A stretch of DNA of 64,000 nucleotides from Ophthalmolycus amberensis. Its lineage: Eukaryota > Chordata > Actinopteri > Perciformes > Zoarcidae. The DNA is taken from contig JAFEUB010000968.1 of the NCBI GenBank assembly GCA_024529925.1, positions 1,207,501 through 1,271,500 of the forward strand, written 5' to 3'. A program made the translations under genes and the position numbers. Positions 11,979 to 23,900 of the stretch are shown in pieces; the first letter of the stretch is position 1, and each line of letters starts with the position of its first letter. The notes beneath the pieces were generated by a model. The model saw only the letters and a program-made list of their open reading frames with translations, made no database searches and was not told the DNA's origin.

Positions 11979-14928
11979 ATGCAGCTAGCCGCTTCAATTC
12001 CTGTCTTGCAAGTTTATAGAAAAAGAAAGGTGAGGCTGCGAAGAAACAATAGTAAACATGCAAACTTATCAAACTTAGCATACATTCCTCGTCAGCCTGT
12101 CCAAATAAATTGGGCAAAGAAAGCTTTAACCACATTAGACTTAGCTTTATTAAATGTCAGGTCTCTGTCAGGAAAAACATTTTTAATCAATGATTTTATT
12201 GTTAGGCACAAACTGGACATTTTGTTTTTAACTGAAACTTGGTTAAATCAAGATAACAGTGCAGCTGGTCTTATTGAATCAACACCTCACAACTTCAGTT
12301 TCATGAGTGAAACAAGAGCGCATAAGAAAGGAGGTGGAGTTGCTGTTTTATTTAATGATTCTCTTCAATGCAAGCAGATGCCCTTTGGTCATTTTAGTTC
12401 TTTTGAATATGTGGCTCTGAATTCCACTCAAGCTTTATTCCTAAACATTTACAGACCGCCTAAATACTGTGCAACCTTCTTTGATGAGTTTACTGAACTG
12501 CTGTCTGTAATCTGTATTGATTTTGACTGTGTTGTTATTGTTGGTGACTTTAATATCCATGTTGATAATCCCCAGGACAGAGTCTATAGAACTATGTGGT
12601 GTCCTTGATAACTATGATCTGACTCAGCATGTGACAGGACCCACCCACAACAGGGGGCACACTCTGGACCTAATCATCACCAAAGGTGTAAACATTTCCA
12701 AGGTTGCTGTGACTGATGTTGCACTATCTGATCATTTCTGTGTTTTCTTTGAGAGTGCAATCTCCTTGCACACAAATGTCCAAACCAAGGTTGTGACAAA
12801 GCGTTACATCTCTGAAAACACCAGTGAACTATTTATTCAGAAGTTCTCCTCCACACCAGCCCTCTCTTGTCTCTCAGTCAATGAGCTTGTCGATGGCTTC
12901 AATTTTAAAGTTAAAAATATTATTGATGCCATTGCACCCACTAAAGTGAAGGTTGTCTCGGGTAAGCAAAGATCTCCTTGGAGAAATGCTACGCTGGTCA
13001 AAATAGAGAAACGAGAGTGTCGGAAAGCTGAGCGCAGGTGGCGAAAAACTAATCTCCAGATTCACTGTGACATCTATAAAGAGAGACTTCGCAATTATAA
13101 TTTGGAACTTAGAAATGCAAGGCAGTCATTCTTCTCTGACATCATAACCAAAAACAAGAACAATACACGCGCCTTATTTGCTACCGTCGACAGGCTAACA
13201 AACCCTCCAGTGTCGGTAGCTGCTGAACTCCAATCCACCTGGGCATGCAATCAATTTGCCACCTTTTTTACTGACAAAATTCAGAAAATTAGACAAGCAG
13301 TCAGTGCCTCCACATCAACCACAGGATATGTGTTGTCCCGATCTAACATCCATTCAAATATCATGACACAATTTCATTCAATCGACCGTAGAAGCCTAGA
13401 AGACATCATACAACATCTGAAGTCATCCTCCTGCTGCTTGGATATTCTACCAACACACTTTTTCAAAAATATTTCAAACTGCATGACCACTGATCTTTTA
13501 CAAATTGGAAACACATCCCTTCTCTCAGGTGTCTTCCCACAAGCCCTACTGCAGTTATTAAACCACTCCTAAAGAAAGCTAGTTTAGACTCCGCAACGAT
13601 GAAAAATTATAGGCCAATATCAAACCTCCCATTTTTAAGTAAAATAATAGAAAAAGCGGTTTTCCAACAGCTGACCGACTTCTTGGCCGTAAATAACTGC
13701 TTTGATGTTTTCCAGTCAGGCTTTCGACAGCACCACAGCACTGAAACTGCTCTTGTTAAGGTTTTCAACGACATCCACTTAAACATAGACAATGGCAGAA
13801 GTTCAGTCTTAGTGTTACTAGATCTCAGTGCTGCATTCGACACGGTCGACCATGCCATACTCCTAGAAAGACTAAAAATCTGGGTGGGACTCTCTGGCAC
13901 AGCACTTAACTGGTTTGAATCCTACTTGAAGGGCCGAGAATACTTTGTGTCTGTAGCTGATTACACATCAGAGCTGACTAAAATGACATGTGGTGTTCCC
14001 CAAGGTTCTATGCTGGGGCCTCTGTTCAACATCTACATGCTTCCACTAGCTCAGATTATGGAAAACAACAAAGTGTGTTATCATAATTATGCAGACGACA
14101 CACAAATCTACATAACTATGTCACCAGGGGACTATAATCCCATACAAGGGCTGGGTAACTGCATTGAACAAATCAACAACTGGATGTGCCAGAATTTTCT
14201 TCAATTAAACAAAGATAAAACAGAAGTAATTGTTTTTGGTACCAAGGACCAACAATTGAAAATCACCGCTCAGCTTCAGTCACTGATGTTAAAACCCACA
14301 AACCAAGCCAGAAATCTAGGTGTAGTTATGGATTCAGACCTCAACCTGAACAGCCATATCAAGACAATTACAAAATCAGCCTACTATCACCTGAAGATTA
14401 TATCAAGTATTAGAGGACTTATGTCTCAACAGGATTTGGAAAAACTTGTCCATGCATTTATCTTCAGCAGACTGGACTACTGTAACGGTGTGTTTACAGG
14501 TCTCTGTAAAAAATCCGTCAGAAAGCTGCAGCTGATTCAGAACGCTGCAGCTCGAGTCCTCACTAAGACCAGGAGGGTGGACCACATCACTCCTTGCCTT
14601 GCCAGTTCTGAGGTCTTTGCACTGGCTTCCTGTCCAACAAAGAATTGACTTTAAAATCCTGCTGTTGGTTTACAAAGCACTGAATGGTTTGGGACCAAAA
14701 TACATCTCCGATCTGCTACTACCTTATGAACCATCCCGACCCCTCAGGTCGTCTGGGACCAGTCTACTTTCTGTTCCCAGAGTCAGAACTAAACATGGAG
14801 AAGCAGCGTTCAGTTTTTCTGCTCCACATATCTGGAACAAAGTCCCAGAAAGCTGCAGGTCTGCTGAGACCCTCAGCTCATTTAAATCAAGATTGAAGAC
14901 CTTTCTGTTTGCTGCTGCCTTTAATTGA
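11979..14928 (+). pseudogene. LINE ORF2 (APE endonuclease plus reverse transcriptase), frameshifted
   Basis: Starts at ATG 11979, in frame with the ORF1 tail. The endonuclease part shows NVRS, TETW and GDFNIH. A 2-nt loss near 12582 ends the first frame, so the SDH motif is read in the next frame. A 4-nt loss near 13548 (an A run, relative to copy 2) shifts frame again before the reverse transcriptase motifs LDLSAAFDTVDH, GVPQGS and YADD. A 10-nt insertion at 14594-14603 breaks the C-terminal domain, whose end lies in a further frame to the TGA at 14926-14928. In-frame losses of 2 codons near 13344 and 1 codon near 14021 are also present. Active-site motifs are still readable, so decay is recent, but no complete enzyme can be made. 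Confidence 0.92.
14594..14603 (+). repeat. (TTGCC)2 insertion inside ORF2 of copy 1
   Basis: Copy 2 reads ATCACTCC directly followed by AGTTCTG at 32955-32969. Copy 1 has ten extra bases, TTGCCTTGCC, at this point. They equal exactly two units of the element's own 3' tail and cause a frameshift. Confidence 0.9.
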
Positions 14929-15068
14929 ACCACGTTCAATTAATATATTAATCAATTTCCTGCATTTCTGCATTTTATTTCTTACACTGTTTTTAAATTG
15001 TTTAAATTGTTTTTGAAATCTCCTTTTCTTTTGCCTTGTGTTTTGATGCTTTTAATGGTTTTATGTGA

Positions 15069-15139
15069 AGCACTTTGAATTACCTTGTTGTTGAAATGTG
15101 CTATACAAATAAACCTGCCTTGCCTTGCCTTGCCTTGCC
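15069..15139 (+). promoter_or_regulatory. LINE copy 1 3' hairpin and pentamer tail
   Basis: AGCAC at 15069-15073 pairs with GTGCT at 15098-15102, and adjoining TTT/AAA extends the stem. In L2-type LINEs a 3' hairpin of this kind is the RT recognition element. The loop here is 3 nt longer (TTGTTGTTG) than in copy 2. It is followed by ATAAAC and four TTGCC units at 15120-15139, the family's microsatellite tail. Confidence 0.75.
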
Positions 15140-15140
15140 T

Positions 15141-17921
15141 TTGCAATGAGGGTTTCTACCAGCATTTCGTCTGCACTCACTTTGAGTTTTCCCTTCAACT
15201 ATAGTGGTTCAAATAACCTGGCTGAACAGTTCCCACTTGTCCGATTGTCTGACTGCAAATGTTGCTTACCCCTTCTGACTCTTGACTTATTATCCGAGGC
15301 GAAAAAAGATGGCCATGACTGAGAATTATTATCATTGTTACTGTCACCTCACAAGGGCCTAGTCGTGTCTATTATGAATCGTGTCTGTCCTTGATAATAT
15401 TGATTTATTTTTTATTTTTTTTGAAAGCCTCTATTTTCCTAGTTTGACTCCAAAAAAAAACAAAAGTTACCCATATCAGCTCAACTGATCCACCACCTGG
15501 ATGTGTAGAGTACATTTTTCACAGGTAAGGGGGATGGCGTGCCTGATTTAATATCAAGAGTTAGTACAGTTTAATGTTAGGAACAGCCAAGCAGCCCTTC
15601 TCCAGTGGAAACTGTAGGAGTGGCAGTTTTAGTCTCGTACCTTTTGTTTCGCCATAGCTTTGCTATGAGAGCACCATTCAACTCTAGTGATTTATGCAAT
15701 AACAATATAGGGGACATTTGAAATGGACATAAGAGAGTGGACCGAAGGGTGAGAACATGCTTCGTACGCCGGATTAAGGGAGTGAAATTGGCCTCATACA
15801 AATCAGTTAGAAATAATAACAATGTAATGTGCCGAAATAAGCAAAGGAGAAGCATTGGAGATCCTGCTTGGAGAGAAACATGGCCTCAGATTTTGATTTA
15901 ATCTTGTATCCAGAGAATGTAGAGAGAGAGAATGTAGAACATATGGATTAAGCAATTGCAGGTCGTTTGATTAGTTTCTCGCACTGCAAAACCTCTTAGA
16001 GGAGGTTGGGATGGATGGAAAGGTCTACAAAGTGTATGACTTGGACACGAGAGGCCTCAGTGTGTTTCTTGTCTTCCTACGGTCGGATCAGACAACGTGT
16101 CGCATGAACCGTTTTTGTGTCAGGTCATTCGTAATGGTTTTGGAGGGCAATGGCAATCAGTGTGATCCCAGCGATCCATCTGATCTGGAAACGCCCATAC
16201 TGTGTGTGTAATGTTGAGAGGCAATGGCAGCCTTCACTGTTGTTTAATTGGGAGGACTTTAGAGGATTTATTCAGTGACCAACTCAGTTTCATCCCATCA
16301 TAGTCTCATATTAAAGCACTGCTCCAGTGCGTTCTGGTGCTCGGCTCTATTTCAGCGCGATGAGATCCATCACGTGTGCAGACCCCGGTCCCCATAATTG
16401 CAGAGTGTCATTTCCCAGCCAGGCCCCATTGATGTCTTCATGAAATATGAGCGTATCAAACACAAATGCAGATTTTTTTTAAGTGTGTACAGTATGGTTT
16501 GCAGATGCGATGTAGTGTGTCTGCGTGTGCATTTTAAGATAGGGATTTATTTACCCTGTTGATAGGAAGGCCAGCTGCTGTTTGCCTGTTACCAACAGAG
16601 GATTAAAGCAGGCAGTAGTGCGTGAGGAATGGAAACTCCCCCACACACCCGCATTCACAACACATTCATACACTATGAGAACGTAAATAAGACATGGTGC
16701 CTCTGTTTCATATGCTCTAGTATATTCTACACCGGGGTTACGAGGTGAATTAAGTGATTGCAATTAATGACCCAGTAGAGTAGAGCAGCACAGCAAGATG
16801 AGGTCTGGAACTCTGGAAGAGTTTATTCAGCACATGGTGGGCCCATCTTCATGTGCACAGTGCAAATGTCCGCCGAAAATATGAATATTGTTACTGAATA
16901 ATACAATGACTATTGACAATATACATTTATTGTATGGTAATTATGAAGTATATTGAAAATACATTTGAATATGTATATTTTTTGATACATAGAATTGGAA
17001 TTAAAATTGATAAAAATATATTTGAGGAATTTTGTCCATGTCTTGCTTCATGCTTTGACCGGACCGAGCTTTGCCCTGAATTTACAGTCCTGCGTCATAC
17101 TCCAAGTACACTATAGGTCAAGAGCCAGGATGAATTCTACTGCCATACTGGGTGCGTGAAACCACACAGGAACACTTAACAGTTGCCTTTCTCCCTGTGC
17201 ACTGACCTGCGCGCTGACGTACAGAAAGCTTTGTAAATACAAAGTGTTCCTGCTCAGTGAAGCAACACAAGGTATTCATACAAAGATACAAAAAACGATG
17301 TGGAATAACACACTGCGTTAGTCATGTGAAGAGTGTAACACTGTTGTGTTCATGTACTTTCAATGTCGGTTGTTGTAAGTACTTAGTTTACTCAATGTTT
17401 TAGGTGTTGGCCCTAATATCTAAATGTCTTAAAGAGATGGGAGGGAGATGACCTGGATGGCAACCAAAGTTGAGATGAGCTTTTGTGCTCGGTGTGTGTC
17501 TGGTAGCGAGATTAGTTGGCATCTCATTGTGCCATTTTCATTTTTTTTTTGTCACGCCATCAGTGGTGCGAAGGCAAAACACACCTCGGCAATGCCTAAT
17601 TCCTACTTATTAATTGTGTTCCCAATACGAGTCCTTGGACAGTAATTACAGTAGTTGCATTGAGTGCCAGGGGAGTGTGAGGTGTAGTCTATTACTGGGT
17701 ATCCTCAGCCACCTCAGACAGGGACTTGGCCTGTACTCTGTAGCTGAATGCTTTCCCAACATCCTGTCCATAAGTCAGACAGACAAACAGACAGAGATAC
17801 TTAAATGCCCCCGGGCTATGTCGGAGAGCAATGCATGCCTATTGCTCATACAGACACACTGTCTTCATACAAACCCCCTTCCATGAGCAGCTTTTGCAAG
17901 GCGACACAAAAACACATTGAA
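15141..17921. other. Noncoding stretch, no gene recognised
   Basis: AT-rich DNA with chance frames only. The part around 16310-16450 (moderate GC, few simple repeats) has the texture of a conserved noncoding element, but this cannot be shown from one species. Confidence 0.5.
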
Positions 17922-18000
17922 GGCAAGGCAAGTTTATTTGTATAGCACATTTCAACAACAAGGTAATTCAAAGTGCTTCACATAAAACCATTAAAAGCAT
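17922..18000 (-). mobile_element. 5'-truncated copy of the same LINE (3' end only)
   Basis: Reverse complement of the last ~79 bases of copy 1: two GGCAA units (tail), GTTTATTTGTATAGCAC, the CAACAACAAGG loop, AAAGTGCTTCAC and CCATTAAAAGCAT. Only about one base differs from copy 1, so insertion is recent. It shares the longer loop of copy 1, not the shorter loop of copy 2. CATTGAAG occurs at 17915-17922 and again at 18009-18016, a possible 8-bp target-site duplication. If so, 18001-18008 (TTGAATTG) is filler at the truncated 5' junction. Confidence 0.9.
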
Positions 18001-18016
18001 TTGAATTGCATTGAAG

Positions 18017-20689
18017 ACTACAGTAATTCGCTTAATAGCATCACAAATCTCCCAAAAATACCTGCTCACGTGTGAGCCTTTGTCCTACAATAGAGATCAT
18101 CGAAATCTGTATTACTTGATATCAGATACAACACTTTGAGTCTCAAAGTAAAAGGCATAACTTTTCAACAAAGTTGTTTTGTTACTTAGCAACATGCGCT
18201 GTGTATCCTTGAACAAACATTCGAAATGATCTGCAAACACATTTGCAAAGAAGATTATTTTTTGTATGCCTGTCTTGTGCTAAAGCTTGTGCACAGCAGA
18301 TTAAGATGTCATAGGTTGGGTCATGGTCCAAACACACCGGGTCCTACACTTTCCGCAATTCAATTTGTTCCGGTTAGTGCGTCCTTGGTTTATACACCCC
18401 AATGTCTGTCCAAGTCCACTTGCAAAATTTGAAATAGAGCCTTGCATCAATGTTATTTCAACTAATATGTCTGTCACACATGCCGAAGCTTACCCAAATG
18501 CTGTAATGGTGCGGCCCTTTAATAATCTTTCCCCAGCATGTAGAAAGTCCTTAAGTGAACCAGCTACAGACAAAACATGTACGCAATGAACTGTCCACCT
18601 TGCACAATGCACAAACTCCCATATGTTGACTTTGAGCTAGTGGTCATACACAGTAGCCTCCCGACCTTGTGAAGTATTTTCATGACGTCATAATGCTAGC
18701 ACCGGGGTGGGCCTCGTCTCATCGAGCACCCTCCGCTCATTCCAGCAGATGTGTAATGTGCTTCACCTGCTAAATGATGCGGAAACGGCCTGTGTGAAAT
18801 GGGCTGATCAAATGAAGCTTGGACCTCTCCCTGTCTGTCCAGGCAATTAGGGAACGGATTAGCCCAACCACAGAGAACAATACACTATCTTGCTAATAGA
18901 CCGGCATCTCAGCCGCATACAATGATGATGATGATAAAGACACGTGAGCAAGTAGTCTATATGTACCCACACATAATTCACATCATTTATATATGTATAT
19001 ATATATATTATACTGGCACAAGCACACAATCTGGCAGAGATTAATATATATATGGAGGCAGGCAAATTGGCTGAAATTATAGGAAAAAGTTTTCAGCGGA
19101 CTGAATGATCAACATAAACGCAAAGCGAGGACGGTAGAGGTGGACTGGGAGAGAAAGAGTGAGAGGGTCTGAATGGGAGAGTGAGGCAGTAAAACCGCGC
19201 ACACACACACACACAAACCCGGCCGACCCTTCCAGTGACATCTGGACAGCGGTAATAACACGGTGCAAAATGCCATCCCAGAGAAACTGCATATTAACGC
19301 CCGACTAGTGGCATGCTAATGGTAGTCATCACAGACACTCTGCTCAGCTGTCCCTCTAACAGGCCAACAGAAAGGGAGAAATAAAGTTAGAACAAAATGT
19401 TTTAATGATATATACCAAGGGATATAGCATTGTCATCGAGCTTTTGTATTTGTATGGATGAGTACATTTTATAACACTTAACACTGGCTTTATTCTAGTG
19501 TATTAACTTATCAGTGTTTGGTAAGTTTGTAAAAGCTGTAGTTTGCCTTCAAATGTCCCCGATACATTAAGTAGTGGTGTGACTGTGCGGTGCGTCCCAC
19601 TTTACTCAGTAGGGAAATATGCACTGTAATGTATTATTCTAATTGTATACATCTGGAGTTTTATATACTGTCGAAGGTAATATATAATTAACTCTCAGCA
19701 TGTCGGGCCTGATGTGAGAGGAAATATCGCAGAGGGCAGAGGCAGCCCAAACAATAAGAGACACACAACCTCCCCTAATTTAATCTTACAGCAGATGGCA
19801 AAATGTAACCTATGGCCCGGACAGATTGCTGTTTTGGTCAAGCCTTCCAGCACTATGCGGGGAAAAAAAGTGAGAGAAGCAGACGGATGAGGTTGGGAGG
19901 AAGTAAACAAAGATGGAAGAGACAGTTAAAAGCTAAAAAGTTAAAAGCAAAAGATAGACATGAAGACAGTCGGAGTTGGAAAAAAAGTGGAGCCACGAGT
20001 TAAACCTGACGGATTTACAGAAGATCAACAATCTGAACTCGGGAGAAAGATGTCAAGAACCACGAGCCAAGGCCAATTAAGAGCAAAATCAGAACGGCGA
20101 TGAGCTGCACAAAGCGAGATGAGACGAGGCGCACGAAAACAATTCAAAGATGGATGATAATTATGTGTGTAATCTTCTGATCTCTTGTCATCTGTGATGC
20201 AGATGACAAAACAAGTGAATGGGTTTTAATTAGGCCTGCCATTCGGAAAGCTAACCTTCTTCAACCTGCGTCAGCGCTTTGTTTAGATAACCTGACACGG
20301 TTCTTATTCCACTGCAGAGTAGGACAAGAAGAACACAGACGAGATGAGCAAAAACAGGAAGAAAGACATTCATCACCAGGGAGACATTATCGTGACTATA
20401 CTATTTTTTTCCTTACTTATTTTGACATTGAACAGCATTCTAGACCTCAAATTATAATGGAATAGATTGTAAGCTTTTTAAATGTGAAAGGGAAACACAG
20501 CTTTAATTGGTTTATTAAGCCTTCAAAAGAAGGATTTACGCATTATCTCCTTGTGAAGTTGATGTTGCTAATATGTCAGGAAACAGTTGGCTACTTACAC
20601 ATCCAGCTGACATGGTCGTGTTTTTAGCCATTTAACTAATATTTTTTTTTAGATGTATATCCAATTTCTCCTGGACAGACGACTGAGAG
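18017..20689. other. Noncoding stretch, no gene recognised
   Basis: Contains a short TA-rich tract near 18989-19010 and a CA run at 19200-19216. Purine-rich text runs through 19850-20000. No coding or RNA gene evidence. Confidence 0.5.
19200..19216. repeat. (CA)n microsatellite
   Basis: About eight CA units after CCGCG. Confidence 0.9.
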
Positions 20690-20900
20690 GGCCTACTGGG
20701 CGCAAGCCCAGGGGCACAACAGTTTAAGGGAACCCTGGGCCAGAGCCTCAGTTTGAAGTTGTGGATCAACCACAAAAAGTCACCATAGAGACACAAAATG
20801 ACCAAACAACAGACATTAAATAAGTAAAAAGACGACAGATAGGAACACAAAGAAAACCACCAAGAATGGACTCAAAATGACCAAAAATATGCCTCTTTGA
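20690..20900. repeat. Degenerate GACACAAAATGACCA-type repeat
   Basis: Starts with CAAGCCCAGGGGCACAA and passes through CCCTGGGCCAGAGCCTC and GAAGTTGTGGATCAACCAC into loosely repeated ~20-bp units (GAGACACAAAATGACCA, GGAACACAAAG, GGACTCAAAATGACCA). This order is familiar from interspersed repeats in fish genomes; I do not assign a named family. Confidence 0.5.
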
Positions 20901-23900
20901 ATCTGTGCCTCTTGTTCTTATGGAGTGGGCAATTTCCATGTCTCTGCCCATTGTCTCGTTATCTGTTCATGACACTTTTAGCCCAGTTTTGGTCTCCACC
21001 AGCTGAAGTTGTAGGCCTTTAAAAAAAACAAAATCCAAATTCATGTGGTCATTTTCTGGGGAATCATCACTAGGACTGACCCATTTAACATTGTAATGAA
21101 TCAATTGTCTAATCGTTTTGATGTGATTAGTGCAACTGTAATGCAGTAAATATCCAAACCAGACACAAATATTTGAAAACAATAACGTTACGCAACACAA
21201 GAACATGCACAGAAACAGTGCAGTATGACAATCACAGATAACATGTGGTGCTTTTAATGATGCGCTATTAATCTAGCTTTGTATTCAGCACCAATGGCCT
21301 CTTCATCCTCTGCCAACAGTGCCACAAAATGCCAACCTGAGGCAAGGACCTAAAAGCAGCTGCATCATGTTAGTCTGTAGGCACTGTGCTGTCGGTCCCT
21401 TGCAACTACAGCAGCAATGTGAGGACTTTTTCTAAACAGCCAATTTCGATGTACTAATCTCAATGCATGTAAATGAAGCTGTACACACTGCACAGGACTG
21501 CTGGTGCTAATGAAGTGGTGGGTTTGCTGTGGGAGGACATTAGTACCCCTAGCTCTGTTTTGTGTATTGAGAAGGGCTTTAATCTGCTTCTCCGGGGTAC
21601 ACAAGACCCACCATGAGTGCGTTTAGCAGGTCGGCCCTCGACACCTGCCTTCACAACAACGCGTTTTGTTGTGCTTGTTGATTCATGTTATCTCTACATT
21701 ATGACATCAAACAACCCTTGAGGGATTTTACGAAGACCCGGGCAGACCGAGAGGGAGGAAAGCCATTCTGATTGATAACGAACCGGTAATTTCTGAAATA
21801 AACTAACGCACGCTTGGTGCTAATTGAGTTCCAAATTGCTGTAAGCGAGTTTAGAAAAGGTTAAATTGGCTTCGCCCAACTGCTGCAGAGGTTTATGCAA
21901 ACAGAGGTACATTCAAGATGTGTGGTCTTTTATTTTCAGCTTTAGTCTTAGACTATGGCTTACATCAATGTGACTTTTATTTGCCAAACAGTCAATATAT
22001 GAGCTTACTCTTATGTTTGTATACCTCCACAAAGTTTTATTTTGAATGACCACATCTTTCCATTTGACTTTGATAATATTAGTGGAACAAGTTGTTATGT
22101 TTTAAAGAGACAAACAAGGAACGTTACACACATATTGATGTTCGCAAATAAAAGAGTCTGTCCCAATTAAGGAGCTGAAGATGAAAACATTTTTATTTCT
22201 AATCGGAGGGCACGTAGAGGTTCAGCCTGTGAGGAATAATGTTTTTTATTTTCCTTTTTTTCTTCTTCTTACAATTGCCATCATTATTTAGATTTAATTG
22301 GTTTTTAAATAGATCAAAGGGAATGCAAAATATATCAGTTTCTCTAATGTGTCTAGATATTGTCATCTACAAAAAGCTCAGGACATTTAAACACTCTCAG
22401 TACTGAAATGAGGAAAATGTATTTCGGGGAGAGACTAAGCCACAAAGTCCAGCCACTTTTATTCCCTACTAACGTCTGACCGAACGTTGATCAAGGCATT
22501 GAACTCTGACCAGATCTTCCTTAATTAAAGCTATGGTAAACAAAAAAGTGTGGTATTTTTTAACAATCAATCTATTGCAAAAAAACAACATATTTGGATC
22601 TCTGGGCTTCTCTAATCTGTCCTCACTGGTAACAATACATAAGATCCAGTGCAAACACAACAGAACAGTATTATGTCAATATCTGTCAAGTTTTTTTTTC
22701 CCACAGAATACAGACGGATAGAAATCCTGCAAACATAACTCTGACCTTACTGAGACATTTCCAGCATCTGATTCTGGAAATTACTTTTCTTTCTGACGGT
22801 ATCGATTGTCGGTCATGAGCAGGTGCAGGGGGGGGGCTGATCATGTGTTTATACACCGGGTCATTCAAGGAATGATTATGAGTGATTGCTGTACTCCTGA
22901 TCGATACTGTAGCCACACATTCCATTCGGCTAGCGATTAGCTATCCCAATGCTAAGGTAATGTATTATTTTTTTGAGGGTGAACAACATAAATCATTTTG
23001 GGGGTTTCAATTTCCATCTTTTGCACTGAAGATTATATCATTTACAAAATGCCACTCACAGAGCTTTTAAAAAGATTTGAAAAGATTTTTTTCAGTGTCA
23101 GCTCAAGGAAGTTGGCAAAAAGACAATGTTTTCATGAGCTGGACTGTATGAATCCTATTACTCAGAACAGAAACGTGAGAAGGCCAGAGAACAGGCACGT
23201 TAGGCTGCACTACGGGTGAAAGTGAGATGGCCAAAGGGAAATGGCAAGGCACAGTGAGGCGTCCTCCATGTTTCATGAGGCCCTCAGCTGTTTCAAGTTC
23301 AGCTTCAAGGCTTGACCTCCACACACACACCGACAGTGAAGCTCCAAAAGATCGGTGTTAAAAGTTGCAGTAGGAGCTGCGGAAGATTTGACACGCTGCT
23401 GGCTTCAGTAGATAACTCTCTTTTACCATTGTCCATCATCTAGACCAGGTGTGAGCCAGCAGCATCTTTCATCTTCCTCTTCTCTTTATATCATCATGGA
23501 TAAGAAATGACTGCAGCCGGCTGAGGAATGAAATATCTCAGAACTGAGAATACTAATGACACCATAGAGATAGGTAACTGAGAGGTCACTTGTTCAAATG
23601 AAGCTGTCACCCATGGTCAAGTTACTGCGGTATAGGTGCCAGTTGGCCGTCCCATAATTTGTACAAAGTTACATGGCTAGCTTGAAGATTTATTTTTGGA
23701 AATTATCACAACCTAAAACTTTATGGTTTTATTTCCCAACATGAATACTTCCTAGCGAATGAATACTGAATTATTGAAATATTTATATTTTGTTGCTTAA
23801 GATATAGTCTAAAAATCTGTCCTGGAAAGAATACCAACGACATAACCTCAGTGAGGATATAGTTACAGCCCTTTAACTTAGAAATAAATTAATCTTACTG

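Larger units (their letters stand above)
10303..15140 (+). mobile_element. L2-clade LINE, copy 1, full span but broken
   Basis: A non-LTR retrotransposon that starts and ends at the same points as copy 2 at 28552-33488, so it is not 5'-truncated. Order: 5' UTR 10303-10528, degraded ORF1, 69-nt spacer, degraded ORF2, short 3' UTR with a hairpin, then a (TTGCC)4 tail at 15120-15139. Against copy 2 it carries a 99-nt in-frame ORF1 deletion at 10754/10755, net minus 5 nt near 10982-11000, minus 2 nt near 12582, minus 6 nt near 13344, minus 4 nt near 13548, minus 3 nt near 14021 and plus 10 nt at 14594-14603. No convincing target-site duplication is visible. Clade call rests on the RT motifs, the esterase-like ORF1 and the AGCACTTT 3' hairpin; CR1 and L2 are hard to separate by eye. 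Confidence 0.93.
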
